From contig DAVZHM010000089.1 in assembly GCA_052273845.1 (NCBI GenBank), positions 1 through 7,367 on the forward strand: 7,367 nucleotides of DNA. Reading direction: 5' to 3'. The first letter of the stretch is position 1. The number at the start of each line of letters is the position of its first letter. The notes beneath the pieces are model-generated. The model was given only the letters and a program-made list of their open reading frames with translations, was not told where the DNA came from and did no database searches. Both the position numbers and the translations under genes were made by a program. The stretch comes from Fimenecus sp052273845 (lineage in GTDB: Bacteria > Bacillota > Clostridia > Oscillospirales > Acutalibacteraceae). Positions 1-7,206 of this stretch are shown piece by piece.

Positions 1-492
1 GACATGATCGCAATTCCCAGCGAGAGCTGCGAGTTCGGTCATTTGGGCAATGTAAAAATCGTTGTATGCCGGTGTGCCGTAACAAGCGGCGTTTCTGTCC
101 CACGGGGAGAGATATACGCCGAATTTCAACCCGTATTTTTTGCAGGCGTCCGAAACCTCACGCACCACATCGCCCTTGCCGTTTTTGTACGGACTGTTTT
201 TGACGGAATGTTCCGTGGTTTTTGTCGGCCACAAACAAAATCCGTCGTGATGCTTGCAGGTGAGAATTACGCCTTTCATACTCGCGTCTCGAATGGCACG
301 GCACCAACCGTCGGCATCCTGTGCTTTGGGGTTGAACACGCTTTCGGGTTCTTTGCCGTTGCCCCACTCCTTATTGGTAAAGGTGTTGACCGTATAATGG
401 ATAAAGGCATAGTATTTCATATCCTGCACAAGCAGTTGCCGCGGATTGGGGACAATGCTTGTGTATAAATCCATGCGTTCCTGTTCGGTCAT
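1..492 (-). CDS. GH29 alpha-L-fucosidase, N-terminal part (runs off the window)
   Basis: This is the first 164 codons of a retaining alpha-L-fucosidase, which removes terminal alpha-linked fucose from glycans. The sequence shows the conserved GH29 start of the (beta/alpha)8 barrel: FIHYTVNTFTNKEWGNG (residues 30-46), the substrate-binding KHHDGFCLWPTKTTEHSV block (80-97), NGKGDVVREVSDAC (104-117) and YGLKFGVYLSPWDRN (120-134). The wording resembles the GH29-B group, many of which cleave alpha-1,3/1,4-fucose; that subgroup call is inference. The catalytic Asp, normally in a WFDGA-like motif, would lie just outside the window. No signal peptide is seen. The ATG at 492 is preceded by AGAAAGGA about 7 bases upstream. 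The gene sits behind the terminator of the lipoprotein gene on the same strand, with no obvious promoter of its own. The last ten codons (bases 1-30) no longer look like the family, which usually continues ELLTNYG. Confidence 0.93.
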   Translation of the reverse strand, partial: MTEQERMDLYTSIVPNPRQLLVQDMKYYAFIHYTVNTFTNKEWGNGKEPESVFNPKAQDADGWCRAIRDASMKGVILTCKHHDGFCLWPTKTTEHSVKNSPYKNGKGDVVREVSDACKKYGLKFGVYLSPWDRNAACYGTPAYNDFYIAQMTELAALAGNCDHV

Positions 493-511
493 CGTAGTAT
501 CCTTTCTACGC

Positions 512-529
512 ACGGCGGCATTTCGCCGT
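512..529. other. Small inverted repeat in the GH29 leader
   Basis: ACGGCG (512-517) and CGCCGT (524-529) form a 6 bp stem with a 6-base loop. Read on the minus strand it lies just upstream of the ribosome binding site of the fucosidase gene. Read on the plus strand it is followed by TTTTT, so it could also stop antisense transcription. A role is not established; the stem is short. Confidence 0.4.
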
Positions 530-534
530 TTTTG

Positions 535-567
535 AAAAAGCACCCCGCAAAAGGCTCTGCGGGGTGC
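535..567 (-). terminator. Intrinsic terminator after the lipoprotein gene
   Basis: On the minus strand GCACCCCGCA (567-558) pairs perfectly with TGCGGGGTGC (549-540) across an 8-base loop, and is followed at once by TTTTT (539-535). This is a classic Rho-independent terminator. It lies 24 bases past the lipoprotein stop codon and 43 bases before the fucosidase ATG, so it separates two co-directional genes. Confidence 0.88.
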
Positions 568-591
568 GGTACGTTGTGTTTTTGAAAAGGG

Positions 592-1665
592 TTATTTTGC
601 TTCGGATTCCCAACCGAACTGATAATACATATTGCTGCCGCAGTCAAAATTCAAAGTTTGCGTGCCCAAAGAAGCAAGCGAACCTTCGCCGGTCACCGCA
701 GCGGTCACAGACATATTTTTGTCATACGAAAGCGAAATCAGTTCATCGGTTGCCGCGTTGAACACGGCAATAATCACACAATCGTGCGGAACAAACGTAT
801 ATTCCGAAACGGTAAAGGAATTTTCGGGACGGTTGAGTTTTTGGAGCACGCTGCTCGGCTCGCGGAAAGTGATTGCCTTGCCGATAGATGCCGCATCGTC
901 CTTCAAATGAATTTCCACCGTGCGGGTTAATTCCGTAACCACGGGTTGTTCCTCGGAATTGTTCTCCGTTGTGGCGGTCACCGAAGAATAAATCGCGTCA
1001 ATATCATCCAAAGTCAGCGCAGAAACGGCGTTGCTGCCTTTCAAGTACAGAATGTCGTTCAAATCCGTGCCTGCATCGACTTTTACCTCTTTCGGCAACG
1101 CATTGGAAATGCCGTCTGAAATCATATCTTTGTAAAGGCGGGCGGATTTTGCGAGGGGAGTATCTTTATCCGACTTGTTGCCCGCAGCATCTGTAAATAC
1201 AATGGTATTATCGTGCACCCAGAAGTTTTCGGAATACACCGTTGCGGGTTTCTGTTCCTTAATCGCGTTGGCAATGCGGGTGTAGTACGCCATCACTTCT
1301 TCGCGGTTTTGGGTAAGCGCGGCTTGCTCCTCCGTATCCAAAAGTGCAAGCACTTTGGCGAACAGCTCTTTATCATCGTTATTCTGATAGCGCGATTTAA
1401 TGTCGTTGTAGTTGAGTTCAATGGTGGTGTCGCCGGTTTTTTCTTCGTAATCTTCAAACAGAGTGCTCAAAAGTTCCGTCGGCAAAACCGTTTCCAACTC
1501 GCTGTAAGTAAAGGTGAACATTGCATCGTGCAAATCGGTTTTGAGCGTAACGGCGACCGGTTCGGGTGTTTCCTGCGTGGTACTGATGTCACACGAGGCG
1601 AACAGCAAAACCGTCATGACAAGCGCCAACAAAACGCTTACGGGTTTTAAAAATCTTTTTTGCAT
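592..1665 (-). CDS. Predicted lipoprotein of unknown function
   Basis: This 357-residue protein is exported and lipid-anchored. Positively charged residues (KR at 3-4) precede a hydrophobic stretch (about 9-22) and a lipobox ending in LFASC, with Cys25 as the lipidation site; a short Thr/Glu/Pro linker follows. Residues about 45-190 are mixed and look helical in part; about 190-355 appear beta-rich. Two cysteines in the C-terminal half (C296, C342) could form a disulfide. I do not recognise the family, and no enzyme motif or sugar-binding signature is evident, so no function is assigned. The ATG at 1665 has AAGGGGAAA upstream at good spacing. It begins 31 bases after the M28 peptidase stop on the same strand, so the two are probably co-transcribed, and the unit ends at the terminator at 535-567. 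Confidence 0.9.
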   Translation of the reverse strand: MQKRFLKPVSVLLALVMTVLLFASCDISTTQETPEPVAVTLKTDLHDAMFTFTYSELETVLPTELLSTLFEDYEEKTGDTTIELNYNDIKSRYQNNDDKELFAKVLALLDTEEQAALTQNREEVMAYYTRIANAIKEQKPATVYSENFWVHDNTIVFTDAAGNKSDKDTPLAKSARLYKDMISDGISNALPKEVKVDAGTDLNDILYLKGSNAVSALTLDDIDAIYSSVTATTENNSEEQPVVTELTRTVEIHLKDDAASIGKAITFREPSSVLQKLNRPENSFTVSEYTFVPHDCVIIAVFNAATDELISLSYDKNMSVTAAVTGEGSLASLGTQTLNFDCGSNMYYQFGWESEAK

Positions 1666-1696
1666 AACTTTCCCCTTTTCCGTATCGGTGATACGC

Positions 1697-2956
1697 TTAA
1701 TAATTGTCCTTTAATCCTTCGCTGTCAAACAGGAAAGCGGTTTCCAACAAAATATCAATGCCCGCTTCCACAGTTTTGGGGTCTAAATTGTCGGCGGTGT
1801 CGCCACGGGTATGATAATACCGTGCGGGCGTGGGGTCCATTGCCGCCAAAGCGACGGCTTTCATACCGCCCTGCTGAATTGCCGCCGCGTCGGACGAGCC
1901 GAAGAACACATTGGCGTAATCCAAATTGTATCCCGCGATTTCACTCGCTTTTTTCACCATGGCCGCCGCCTGTGCGTCCAACTTCACAGTGCCGGTCATA
2001 TCTTTATTATAAACACCCATATACTCGAAGTCGCGCAGGGTGTCGGTGGCAACAAACACGGTTTCGACATTGTCTTCGCCCGCGTGTTTTGCGGCGAACG
2101 CCTTTGCGCCGCGCAAACCTGCTTCTTCGCAAGCCGTGGAGACTGCCACAACCTCGGTATTTTCAAAGCGAATGTCATTCGCCGCCATATACCGCAACAC
2201 TGCCATAGAGGCAAACACACCCGTCAGATTGTCGTTTGCGCCGGGCACAACCAATTTCCAGTTGACGAAAAATGCGCCGAGCAACATCGGAACAATCGTG
2301 ACGAACGCCAACACCAACACAATGACGGAAAGCACATTCGGCAGTTGGAACAGCGAAAGAATATCCAAAACGAACTGCACGAACACCGAGCCGAACGCCA
2401 ACGCGATAACCGTAGTCAGCAGTTTGCCGCCGCCGAGGTGGGTGTAAGTCCATTCATAGGCGGAGTCCACATGGCCGCTGAAAATGATGCGGCGTTTGGT
2501 CTCGCCCGCCGCTTTGCGCGTACAAACCACGTTGCAGGTGCGCCGTTTCGGGAAAAACGGGTCCAAAATCGGCTTATACAGCAAAAATTCGCATACCATA
2601 AATAACAAGGACAGCGAAGAAAGCACCAACGCGCCGATGTTGAACGGCGTGCTAAGCGTGGGAACAACATCAAAGCGGCTGAGAATGAGCAGTACCGCCG
2701 AAATCATCATCAGCGCAACATCCAAAAGCACCCAACCCATAAACGCCTTGGGGTGCACCTCAAACTCCTCGGTTTCCACGGTATCGGCGACATTTTTCAT
2801 CGCTTCCGCAATATATGCCTGTGCTTTGCGCTCGCTTTCTTCGCCCGATTCGCGGGGACCGATTTGCGAGCAGACCTTTTTAATCTCGCGCAAGGTATAG
2901 TTTGTCATTTCCCGCCGTCTGGACGGATAATTCGCGTTGCTTTCGCGCGCTTGCAT
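1697..2956 (-). CDS. Membrane-integrated M28 family zinc metallopeptidase
   Basis: This is a 419-residue aminopeptidase-like M28 protein with a di-zinc active site. Ligand motifs are SGHVDS (H162, D164), VPGANDN (D242, the likely bridging Asp), ACEEAG (E277 as likely general base, E278 as ligand), ATDT (D305) and YYHTRGDT (H382). Four hydrophobic segments lie inside the domain, at about 74-92, 105-127, 179-202 and 206-230, as two hairpins. The strongly basic flanks (residues 13-27 and 138-156) suggest, by the positive-inside rule, that the catalytic part is cytoplasmic; this is inference. Substrate is unknown. The frame is open upstream to 3100, but I chose the ATG at 2956: it has GGAG seven bases upstream and follows a good promoter, and an earlier start would swallow that promoter. 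The lipoprotein gene follows after 31 bases. Confidence 0.9.
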   Translation of the reverse strand: MQARESNANYPSRRREMTNYTLREIKKVCSQIGPRESGEESERKAQAYIAEAMKNVADTVETEEFEVHPKAFMGWVLLDVALMMISAVLLILSRFDVVPTLSTPFNIGALVLSSLSLLFMVCEFLLYKPILDPFFPKRRTCNVVCTRKAAGETKRRIIFSGHVDSAYEWTYTHLGGGKLLTTVIALAFGSVFVQFVLDILSLFQLPNVLSVIVLVLAFVTIVPMLLGAFFVNWKLVVPGANDNLTGVFASMAVLRYMAANDIRFENTEVVAVSTACEEAGLRGAKAFAAKHAGEDNVETVFVATDTLRDFEYMGVYNKDMTGTVKLDAQAAAMVKKASEIAGYNLDYANVFFGSSDAAAIQQGGMKAVALAAMDPTPARYYHTRGDTADNLDPKTVEAGIDILLETAFLFDSEGLKDNY

Positions 2957-3000
2957 AACATCACTCCGTAAAAAAAGATTTCCTTTTTCATATAAATCAT

Positions 3001-3029
3001 ATTTTAGCATACAAAAATCAAAAAGTCGA
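3001..3029 (-). promoter_or_regulatory. Predicted sigma-A promoter for the M28-lipoprotein unit
   Basis: On the minus strand TCGACT (3029-3024, 4 of 6 matches to TTGACA) stands 17 bases before TAAAAT (3006-3001). TGC directly upstream of the -10 hexamer supplies an extended -10 element. It lies about 45 bases ahead of the chosen ATG at 2956. Confidence 0.6.
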
Positions 3030-3103
3030 TAGGTATTTTTAAATCCGCACGCCGAAAGAACAGAAAAGGAACACAAAACAACGCAGAACACCCGTTTCAA
3101 CCG

Positions 3104-3142
3104 TTTTACGGATATTGACAGAATGCGTCAAAACCCGTAAAA
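3104..3142. promoter_or_regulatory. 39-base dyad overlapping the vanY promoter (possible operator)
   Basis: TTTTACGG (3104-3111) is the inverse complement of CCGTAAAA (3135-3142), and TTGAC (3115-3119) is the inverse complement of GTCAA (3127-3131). Both pairs share the same centre at base 3123, and 15 of 19 positions per arm are complementary. The dyad covers the whole -35 element and most of the -10, so a bound regulator would block RNA polymerase. The regulator is not identifiable from this window. Confidence 0.5.
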
Positions 3143-3143
3143 T
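3115..3143 (+). promoter_or_regulatory. Strong sigma-A promoter for vanY and the glycosidase genes
   Basis: TTGACA (3115-3120, perfect consensus) is separated by exactly 17 bases from TAAAAT (3138-3143, 5 of 6 matches). Transcription would start near 3150, giving a leader of about 25 bases to the ATG at 3176. This argues against the in-frame GTG at 3152, which would sit almost at the 5' end of the message. Confidence 0.85.
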
Positions 3144-3175
3144 AGGGGTATGTGAAAAGCAAGGATGTATCGGAT

Positions 3176-4024
3176 ATGACAAAAAAATACAGTAAAAGGC
3201 AACTGAAAGCAAAAGGCATTTTGGCTTTTGTGTTGGCATTGATTTTGGCCGTGCTTTGCGTCGGTTTTGCGGTCACGGAAAAACGAAAACCGCAAGAAGC
3301 ACCGACCGAGCCGCCCACCGAAACGGAAAGCGAACCTTCCACCGAGGTGTTCACAGAAGCACCCGCAACCACCGAAGTGCCCACAGAGCCCGAAACAACA
3401 ACGCAAAAAGCGCCGCCCGTGACGCTGCCGAAAGCGACCGACGGCAATCCCGTGACCGTCAGCCCGACAGGCGACAAGTGGGAGCTGACGCTTGTAAATC
3501 TGCAATACCGTCTGCCCGAGGATTACAAACCGACTTTGAAAGCGGCGGTAGAGGGCAGCGCGGTGCAACTTGACGAGCGCATAGCGCCGTTTTACGCCCA
3601 AATGTATGCCGCGGCGAAAGCGGACGGCTGTACGCTGACCCCTTATTCGGGGTATCGAACCGTTGAACGGCAAAAAGAAAATTTTGACCGCAAAGTCGCG
3701 TATTATGTTGCGCAGGGATTGAGTGAAACGGACGCAGCCGCGAAAACGCAGGAGCGCATTTTGCCTGCGGGTGCGTCGGAGCACAATATGGGCTTTGCGA
3801 TGGATATTGTCAGCGCGAGTGCGGATTTTGTTTCTACAAAAGAATTTTCTTGGCTCATGGCACACGCGCACGAATACGGATTTATTTTGCGGTATCCCGA
3901 AAACAAAACCGACATCACGGGCGTGATGTACGAACCGTGGCATTGGCGGTATGTCGGAAAAGAAGCCGCCGAAAAAATGCAGAAAAGCGGGCAATGCTTA
4001 GAAGAATATTTGGGCGTTGCGTAA
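3176..4024 (+). CDS. Membrane-anchored VanY-type D-alanyl-D-alanine carboxypeptidase
   Basis: This 282-residue protein removes the terminal D-Ala from peptidoglycan stem peptides outside the membrane. A basic N-terminus and one transmembrane segment (about 14-33) are followed by a low-complexity Thr/Glu/Pro stalk (about 41-80, repeats of TEP/TEAP/TEVP) that spans the wall space. The catalytic domain (about 105-282) carries SGYRT (158-162), the zinc motif SEHNMGFAMD (H203, D210) and EPWHWRYVG (E253 general base, H256 third ligand), all intact, so it should be active. General wall maturation is likelier than vancomycin resistance, since no vanHAX genes or sensor pair are present. The ATG at 3176 has AAGGA about 10 bases upstream; a GTG at 3152 is in frame but lies at the predicted transcript start. 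It is the first gene of a rightward unit, 19 bases ahead of the GH35 gene. Confidence 0.92.
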   Translation: MTKKYSKRQLKAKGILAFVLALILAVLCVGFAVTEKRKPQEAPTEPPTETESEPSTEVFTEAPATTEVPTEPETTTQKAPPVTLPKATDGNPVTVSPTGDKWELTLVNLQYRLPEDYKPTLKAAVEGSAVQLDERIAPFYAQMYAAAKADGCTLTPYSGYRTVERQKENFDRKVAYYVAQGLSETDAAAKTQERILPAGASEHNMGFAMDIVSASADFVSTKEFSWLMAHAHEYGFILRYPENKTDITGVMYEPWHWRYVGKEAAEKMQKSGQCLEEYLGVA

Positions 4025-4043
4025 TATAAAAGGAGTTTTTACG

Positions 4044-5828
4044 ATGCTTACCATTCAAAACGGACAATTTATGATGGACGGCGAGCCGTTTCACATTTAC
4101 TCGGGTGCCATGCACTATTTCCGCGTGCCGCGCGTGTATTGGGAGGACAGACTCTTAAAACTGAAAGCCGCGGGGTTTAACACGGTGGAAACCTATGTGT
4201 GTTGGAATTTGCACGAGCCGCGCCCCGGCGAATTTGATTTTTCGGGTATGCTTGACATTGCCGAATATCTGCGCATTGCGCAAAAGGTCGGGTTGTACGC
4301 AATTGTGCGCCCGGGCCCGTACATATGCGCCGAATGGGATTTCGGCGGTTTCCCCGCGTGGCTTTTGAAAGACAAAAATATGCGCCTGCGCTGCAATTAC
4401 GAGCCGTATCTCGAATGTGTGCGCCGCTTTTATATTGCGCTCGGCGAACAGATTAAAGACCTTCTCCAAAAGAACGGCGGCAACATTATCGCCATGCAAG
4501 TGGAAAACGAATACGGCAGTTACGGCAACGATAAGCAATACCTGCAAGCCGTGCGCGAAATTATGGACGAAGCAGGTATGGATTCGTTTTTGTTCACCTC
4601 TGACGGTGACTGCGATTGGATGCTGTCGGGCGGCGGACTGCCCGATATATTCAAAGTGATGAACTTCGGTTCACGCGCGAAAACACTTTTGAAAAAATTA
4701 GACCGTTATCAGGAAAATATGCCCTATATGTGCGGCGAATTTTGGTGCGGCTGGTTCGACCATTGGGGCGACAAGCACCACACCCGCCCCGCAGAACCGA
4801 TTGTCAAGGAAATCAAAGATTTTCTCGATATGGACGCAAGTTTTAATATGTATATGTTCCACGGCGGCACCAATTTCGGATTTACCGCGGGTGCAAACCA
4901 CGGCAAGCAATATGAGCCGACGGTGACAAGTTACGATTACAGTGCGCCCTTAACCGAATGGGGTGCATACACCCCCACCTATCACGCCGTGCGCAAACTG
5001 CTGTTGGAAAAACAGGGGTTGGAGCAAGGCGTACTCCCGCCCGAGCCGAAACTGCAATACATCGGCACGGTGCAACTCGCCGAAAGCGCAGGCTTGTTTG
5101 AAAATCTCGAAAACATCGGAGAAAAGCATTACAGCCCCACCCCCGAAAGTATGGAACAGTTTGGGCAAAACTTCGGGTATATTCTTTATTCCACCACCGT
5201 CAAGGGCAAGTACGAAGCGCAAACCCTCACCGTGGAGGGCGTGCACGACAACGCCTATCTGTTTATAGACGGCAAACTTAAAAAGACCTATTACCGCCAC
5301 GAAAATCCGAAACTGGAAAACGGCGACGGATTTGCATACCGTTTGGGCTCTTTCAAAGGCGAAAAGAAAATCGAAATTCTTGTTGACGCGATGGGCAGAG
5401 TCAACTACGGCAAGCATCTTTACGACCGCAAGGGGATTTCCCGCGTGATGCTCGGCAATCAAATCCTGTTTGATTTTGATGTTTACACCCTGCCGCTTGA
5501 CAATATCGAAGCCGTAAAATACGGCGACAATGCACAGCAATTCCCGAAATTCCTGAAAGGCACCTTCAAAGCCGCAACGGACGCAGACTGCTTTGTGGAT
5601 ATGACAGGCTTCAAAAAGGGTTGTGTGTTTGTCAACGGGTTTAACCTCGGCAGATATTGGGGAGCAGGACCGCAAATGACCTTGTATTTGCCGAAAGATG
5701 TTTTGAAAGACGAAAACGAAATTGTCATTTTTGAACAGGAAGGCGCCGAGCAGCAAAGCGTGGAAATTATAGACACGCCGAAACTTGCAAAGCCGAAAAA
5801 ACGCCGCCTGTGTTTTTGGAAGAAATAA
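4044..5828 (+). CDS. GH35 beta-galactosidase
   Basis: This 594-residue enzyme hydrolyses terminal beta-galactose with retention of configuration. The length matches the short bacterial GH35 enzymes such as pneumococcal BgaC (about 595 residues), which prefers Gal-beta-1,3-GlcNAc; that specificity here is inference. The N-terminal barrel shows SGAMHYFRVPR (20-30), WNLHEP (54-59), RPGPYICAEWDFGG (89-102), QVENEYGSYG with acid/base E156, GEFWCGWFDHWG with nucleophile E232, and FHGGTNFGF (272-280). The C-terminal beta domains include NYGKHLYDRKGI (454-465) and VFVNGFNLGRYW (528-539). No signal peptide is seen, so the enzyme is probably cytoplasmic. It ends in an unusual basic tail, KPKKRRLCFWKK (583-594). 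The ATG at 4044 follows AAAGGAG by 8 bases. A TTG nine codons upstream is in frame but overlaps vanY and has no ribosome site. The next gene starts 31 bases after its stop. Confidence 0.96.
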   Translation: MLTIQNGQFMMDGEPFHIYSGAMHYFRVPRVYWEDRLLKLKAAGFNTVETYVCWNLHEPRPGEFDFSGMLDIAEYLRIAQKVGLYAIVRPGPYICAEWDFGGFPAWLLKDKNMRLRCNYEPYLECVRRFYIALGEQIKDLLQKNGGNIIAMQVENEYGSYGNDKQYLQAVREIMDEAGMDSFLFTSDGDCDWMLSGGGLPDIFKVMNFGSRAKTLLKKLDRYQENMPYMCGEFWCGWFDHWGDKHHTRPAEPIVKEIKDFLDMDASFNMYMFHGGTNFGFTAGANHGKQYEPTVTSYDYSAPLTEWGAYTPTYHAVRKLLLEKQGLEQGVLPPEPKLQYIGTVQLAESAGLFENLENIGEKHYSPTPESMEQFGQNFGYILYSTTVKGKYEAQTLTVEGVHDNAYLFIDGKLKKTYYRHENPKLENGDGFAYRLGSFKGEKKIEILVDAMGRVNYGKHLYDRKGISRVMLGNQILFDFDVYTLPLDNIEAVKYGDNAQQFPKFLKGTFKAATDADCFVDMTGFKKGCVFVNGFNLGRYWGAGPQMTLYLPKDVLKDENEIVIFEQEGAEQQSVEIIDTPKLAKPKKRRLCFWKK

Positions 5829-5859
5829 TTCACGCATACATAACCATTCGGAGGCTATT

Positions 5860-7146
5860 ATGTTTTTCAAAAGCAAATATCACACCCCCGGCAAAAATTA
5901 CACCATTCCGCAAATTGATTTAAGCACGCCCCCCGCAGGGCTTGACGAAAGTCTTTCCTGTTTATTCACGCCCGATGTGGTGGACGAAGGCACGGGATAT
6001 CTCGGTCACCCCGACTCCGTACTGCTCAAAGACGGTAGTATTTTGACCTTTTTCCCCGAGGGGCACGGCAAAGGCAGAACGCTGTCACGCATTAGCCATG
6101 ACGGCGGAAAGACCTACCCCGATGCCATCGAAAATCCGCCGAAAAGTTGGGAAACCTCTTTGGAAACGCCCACGGTATATCGGTTAGAATTTACCGAGCG
6201 CCCCCAACCGGACAAACTGATTTTGGTCTGCGGCAATCCCAAATGGCAGGGCGTATCCACCCCCGGCGGGTTCAACGCATCTGTTTCCTGCGATGAGGGC
6301 AAAACATGGAGCGAATACGAACTGTTTTACGGCAAAAACGACCCTGTATTTTCGTGCTTGCCGATTGTGCCGATGAGTTCGTTGACAAAACTCAAAGAAA
6401 ACGGCAAATTCGCAGACAAGTGGATGGGGTTGTTCCATGACCGCGATTTCGTCAACTACAAAACGATACTGACCTTTGACGAGGCGGGCAAAATGCATTG
6501 GTCCAAGCCCGAGCCGTATTTTTCCGCCTACCGCGGCATTGAAAAAGGCTCGAATATGTGCGAAGTCGAATGTGTGCGCTCTAATGGGGGTACGGGTGAT
6601 GAACTGATGCTCATTACCCGCAGCAACACAAAAAAAATCAACTCGCTTTTGAGCTTTTCGCGCGATGAGGGCAAAACCTGGTCAAAACCCGTGGAAGCGC
6701 CTGCCGCCTTAAACGGTGAACGCCACAAGGCGGAATGGCTCCCCGACGGGCGGCTGTTTATTACATTCCGTTCCGTAGAGCGCGACAAGCAAAAACTTGC
6801 AAAATATCGAGAGAGAAAAGGTATGCCATGGTATTCCGAAGGCTGGGTTGCGTGGGTCGGCGCTTACGATGACCTCAAAAACGGCAGAGAAGGGCAATAC
6901 CGTATCAAAATTGCGCACACCTATTTGAACTCGCAAACCGCGCCGTGTGTTACCGCCAACGGCGACACAGGCTATTGCGGCAATGTCGTTTTGCCCGACG
7001 GCACGGTAGTCACTTCGTCTTACGGGATTTTCTCGGTTTCGCAAAAGAAAAGCGGGACATATTCGACCGATAAGGGCAAACAAACCCGCAAAACTTATAT
7101 CGTATCAAAAAGAATCCGCCTTTCCGATGTGGAAAAGTTGCTGTAA
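5860..7146 (+). CDS. Sialidase-fold (Asp-box) protein, probable exo-glycosidase
   Basis: This 428-residue protein is a predicted six-bladed beta-propeller of the sialidase superfamily. Three Asp-boxes are visible: SHDGGKTY (79-86), SCDEGKTW (143-150) and SRDEGKTW (267-274), with a degraded fourth near FDEAGKMHW (206-214). The FRIP-like arginine motif of GH33 sialidases is not seen; the N-terminal blade instead reads YLGHPDSVLLKDGS (47-60). Possible catalytic arginines such as R254 (ITRSN) and R304 (FRSVERD) cannot be assigned by eye. It may therefore cleave another sugar, or be a divergent sialidase. No signal peptide is present, so it is likely cytoplasmic. The ATG at 5860 has a GGAGG five bases upstream; upstream in-frame codons overlap the GH35 gene. 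It is the last gene before the terminator, which fits a shared glycan-degrading unit with GH35. Confidence 0.85.
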   Translation: MFFKSKYHTPGKNYTIPQIDLSTPPAGLDESLSCLFTPDVVDEGTGYLGHPDSVLLKDGSILTFFPEGHGKGRTLSRISHDGGKTYPDAIENPPKSWETSLETPTVYRLEFTERPQPDKLILVCGNPKWQGVSTPGGFNASVSCDEGKTWSEYELFYGKNDPVFSCLPIVPMSSLTKLKENGKFADKWMGLFHDRDFVNYKTILTFDEAGKMHWSKPEPYFSAYRGIEKGSNMCEVECVRSNGGTGDELMLITRSNTKKINSLLSFSRDEGKTWSKPVEAPAALNGERHKAEWLPDGRLFITFRSVERDKQKLAKYRERKGMPWYSEGWVAWVGAYDDLKNGREGQYRIKIAHTYLNSQTAPCVTANGDTGYCGNVVLPDGTVVTSSYGIFSVSQKKSGTYSTDKGKQTRKTYIVSKRIRLSDVEKLL

Positions 7147-7206
7147 ACCCACATACTGCGTGAAGGCGACCACTCCACTCGCAAAATCTAACTTACACAA
7201 AAATTA

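Noticed and set aside
4..468. Plus-strand open frame of 154 codons at the left edge
   Set aside because: The opposite strand encodes an unmistakable GH29 barrel segment over the same bases.
1811..2605. Plus-strand open frame of 264 codons inside the M28 gene
   Set aside because: It lies wholly antisense to a gene with intact zinc motifs; composition is His/Arg/Gln-rich and unlike a real protein.
2957..3100. 48-residue N-terminal extension of the M28 protein, with a lipobox-like LSAC
   Set aside because: The extension would run through the predicted promoter, has no ribosome site at its start, and the ATG at 2956 has a well-placed GGAG.
3152..3175. GTG start for vanY eight codons upstream
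   Set aside because: It lies 2-3 bases from the predicted transcription start, so no leader would exist; the ATG at 3176 has AAGGA upstream.
3295..3415. Repetitive Thr/Glu/Pro codons as a possible DNA repeat
   Set aside because: The repetition is at protein level, typical of a wall-spanning stalk; the codons vary and there is no regular DNA period.
3128..3994. Open frame of 288 codons on the minus strand opposite vanY
   Set aside because: It mirrors the VanY coding sequence, is rich in Arg, Phe and Cys as expected of a shadow frame, and has no family resemblance.
4950..5876. Long open frame (308 codons) on the minus strand opposite the GH35 gene
   Set aside because: It is antisense to a gene with clear catalytic motifs, has no recognisable domain and no convincing ribosome site; it reflects the codon bias of the real gene.
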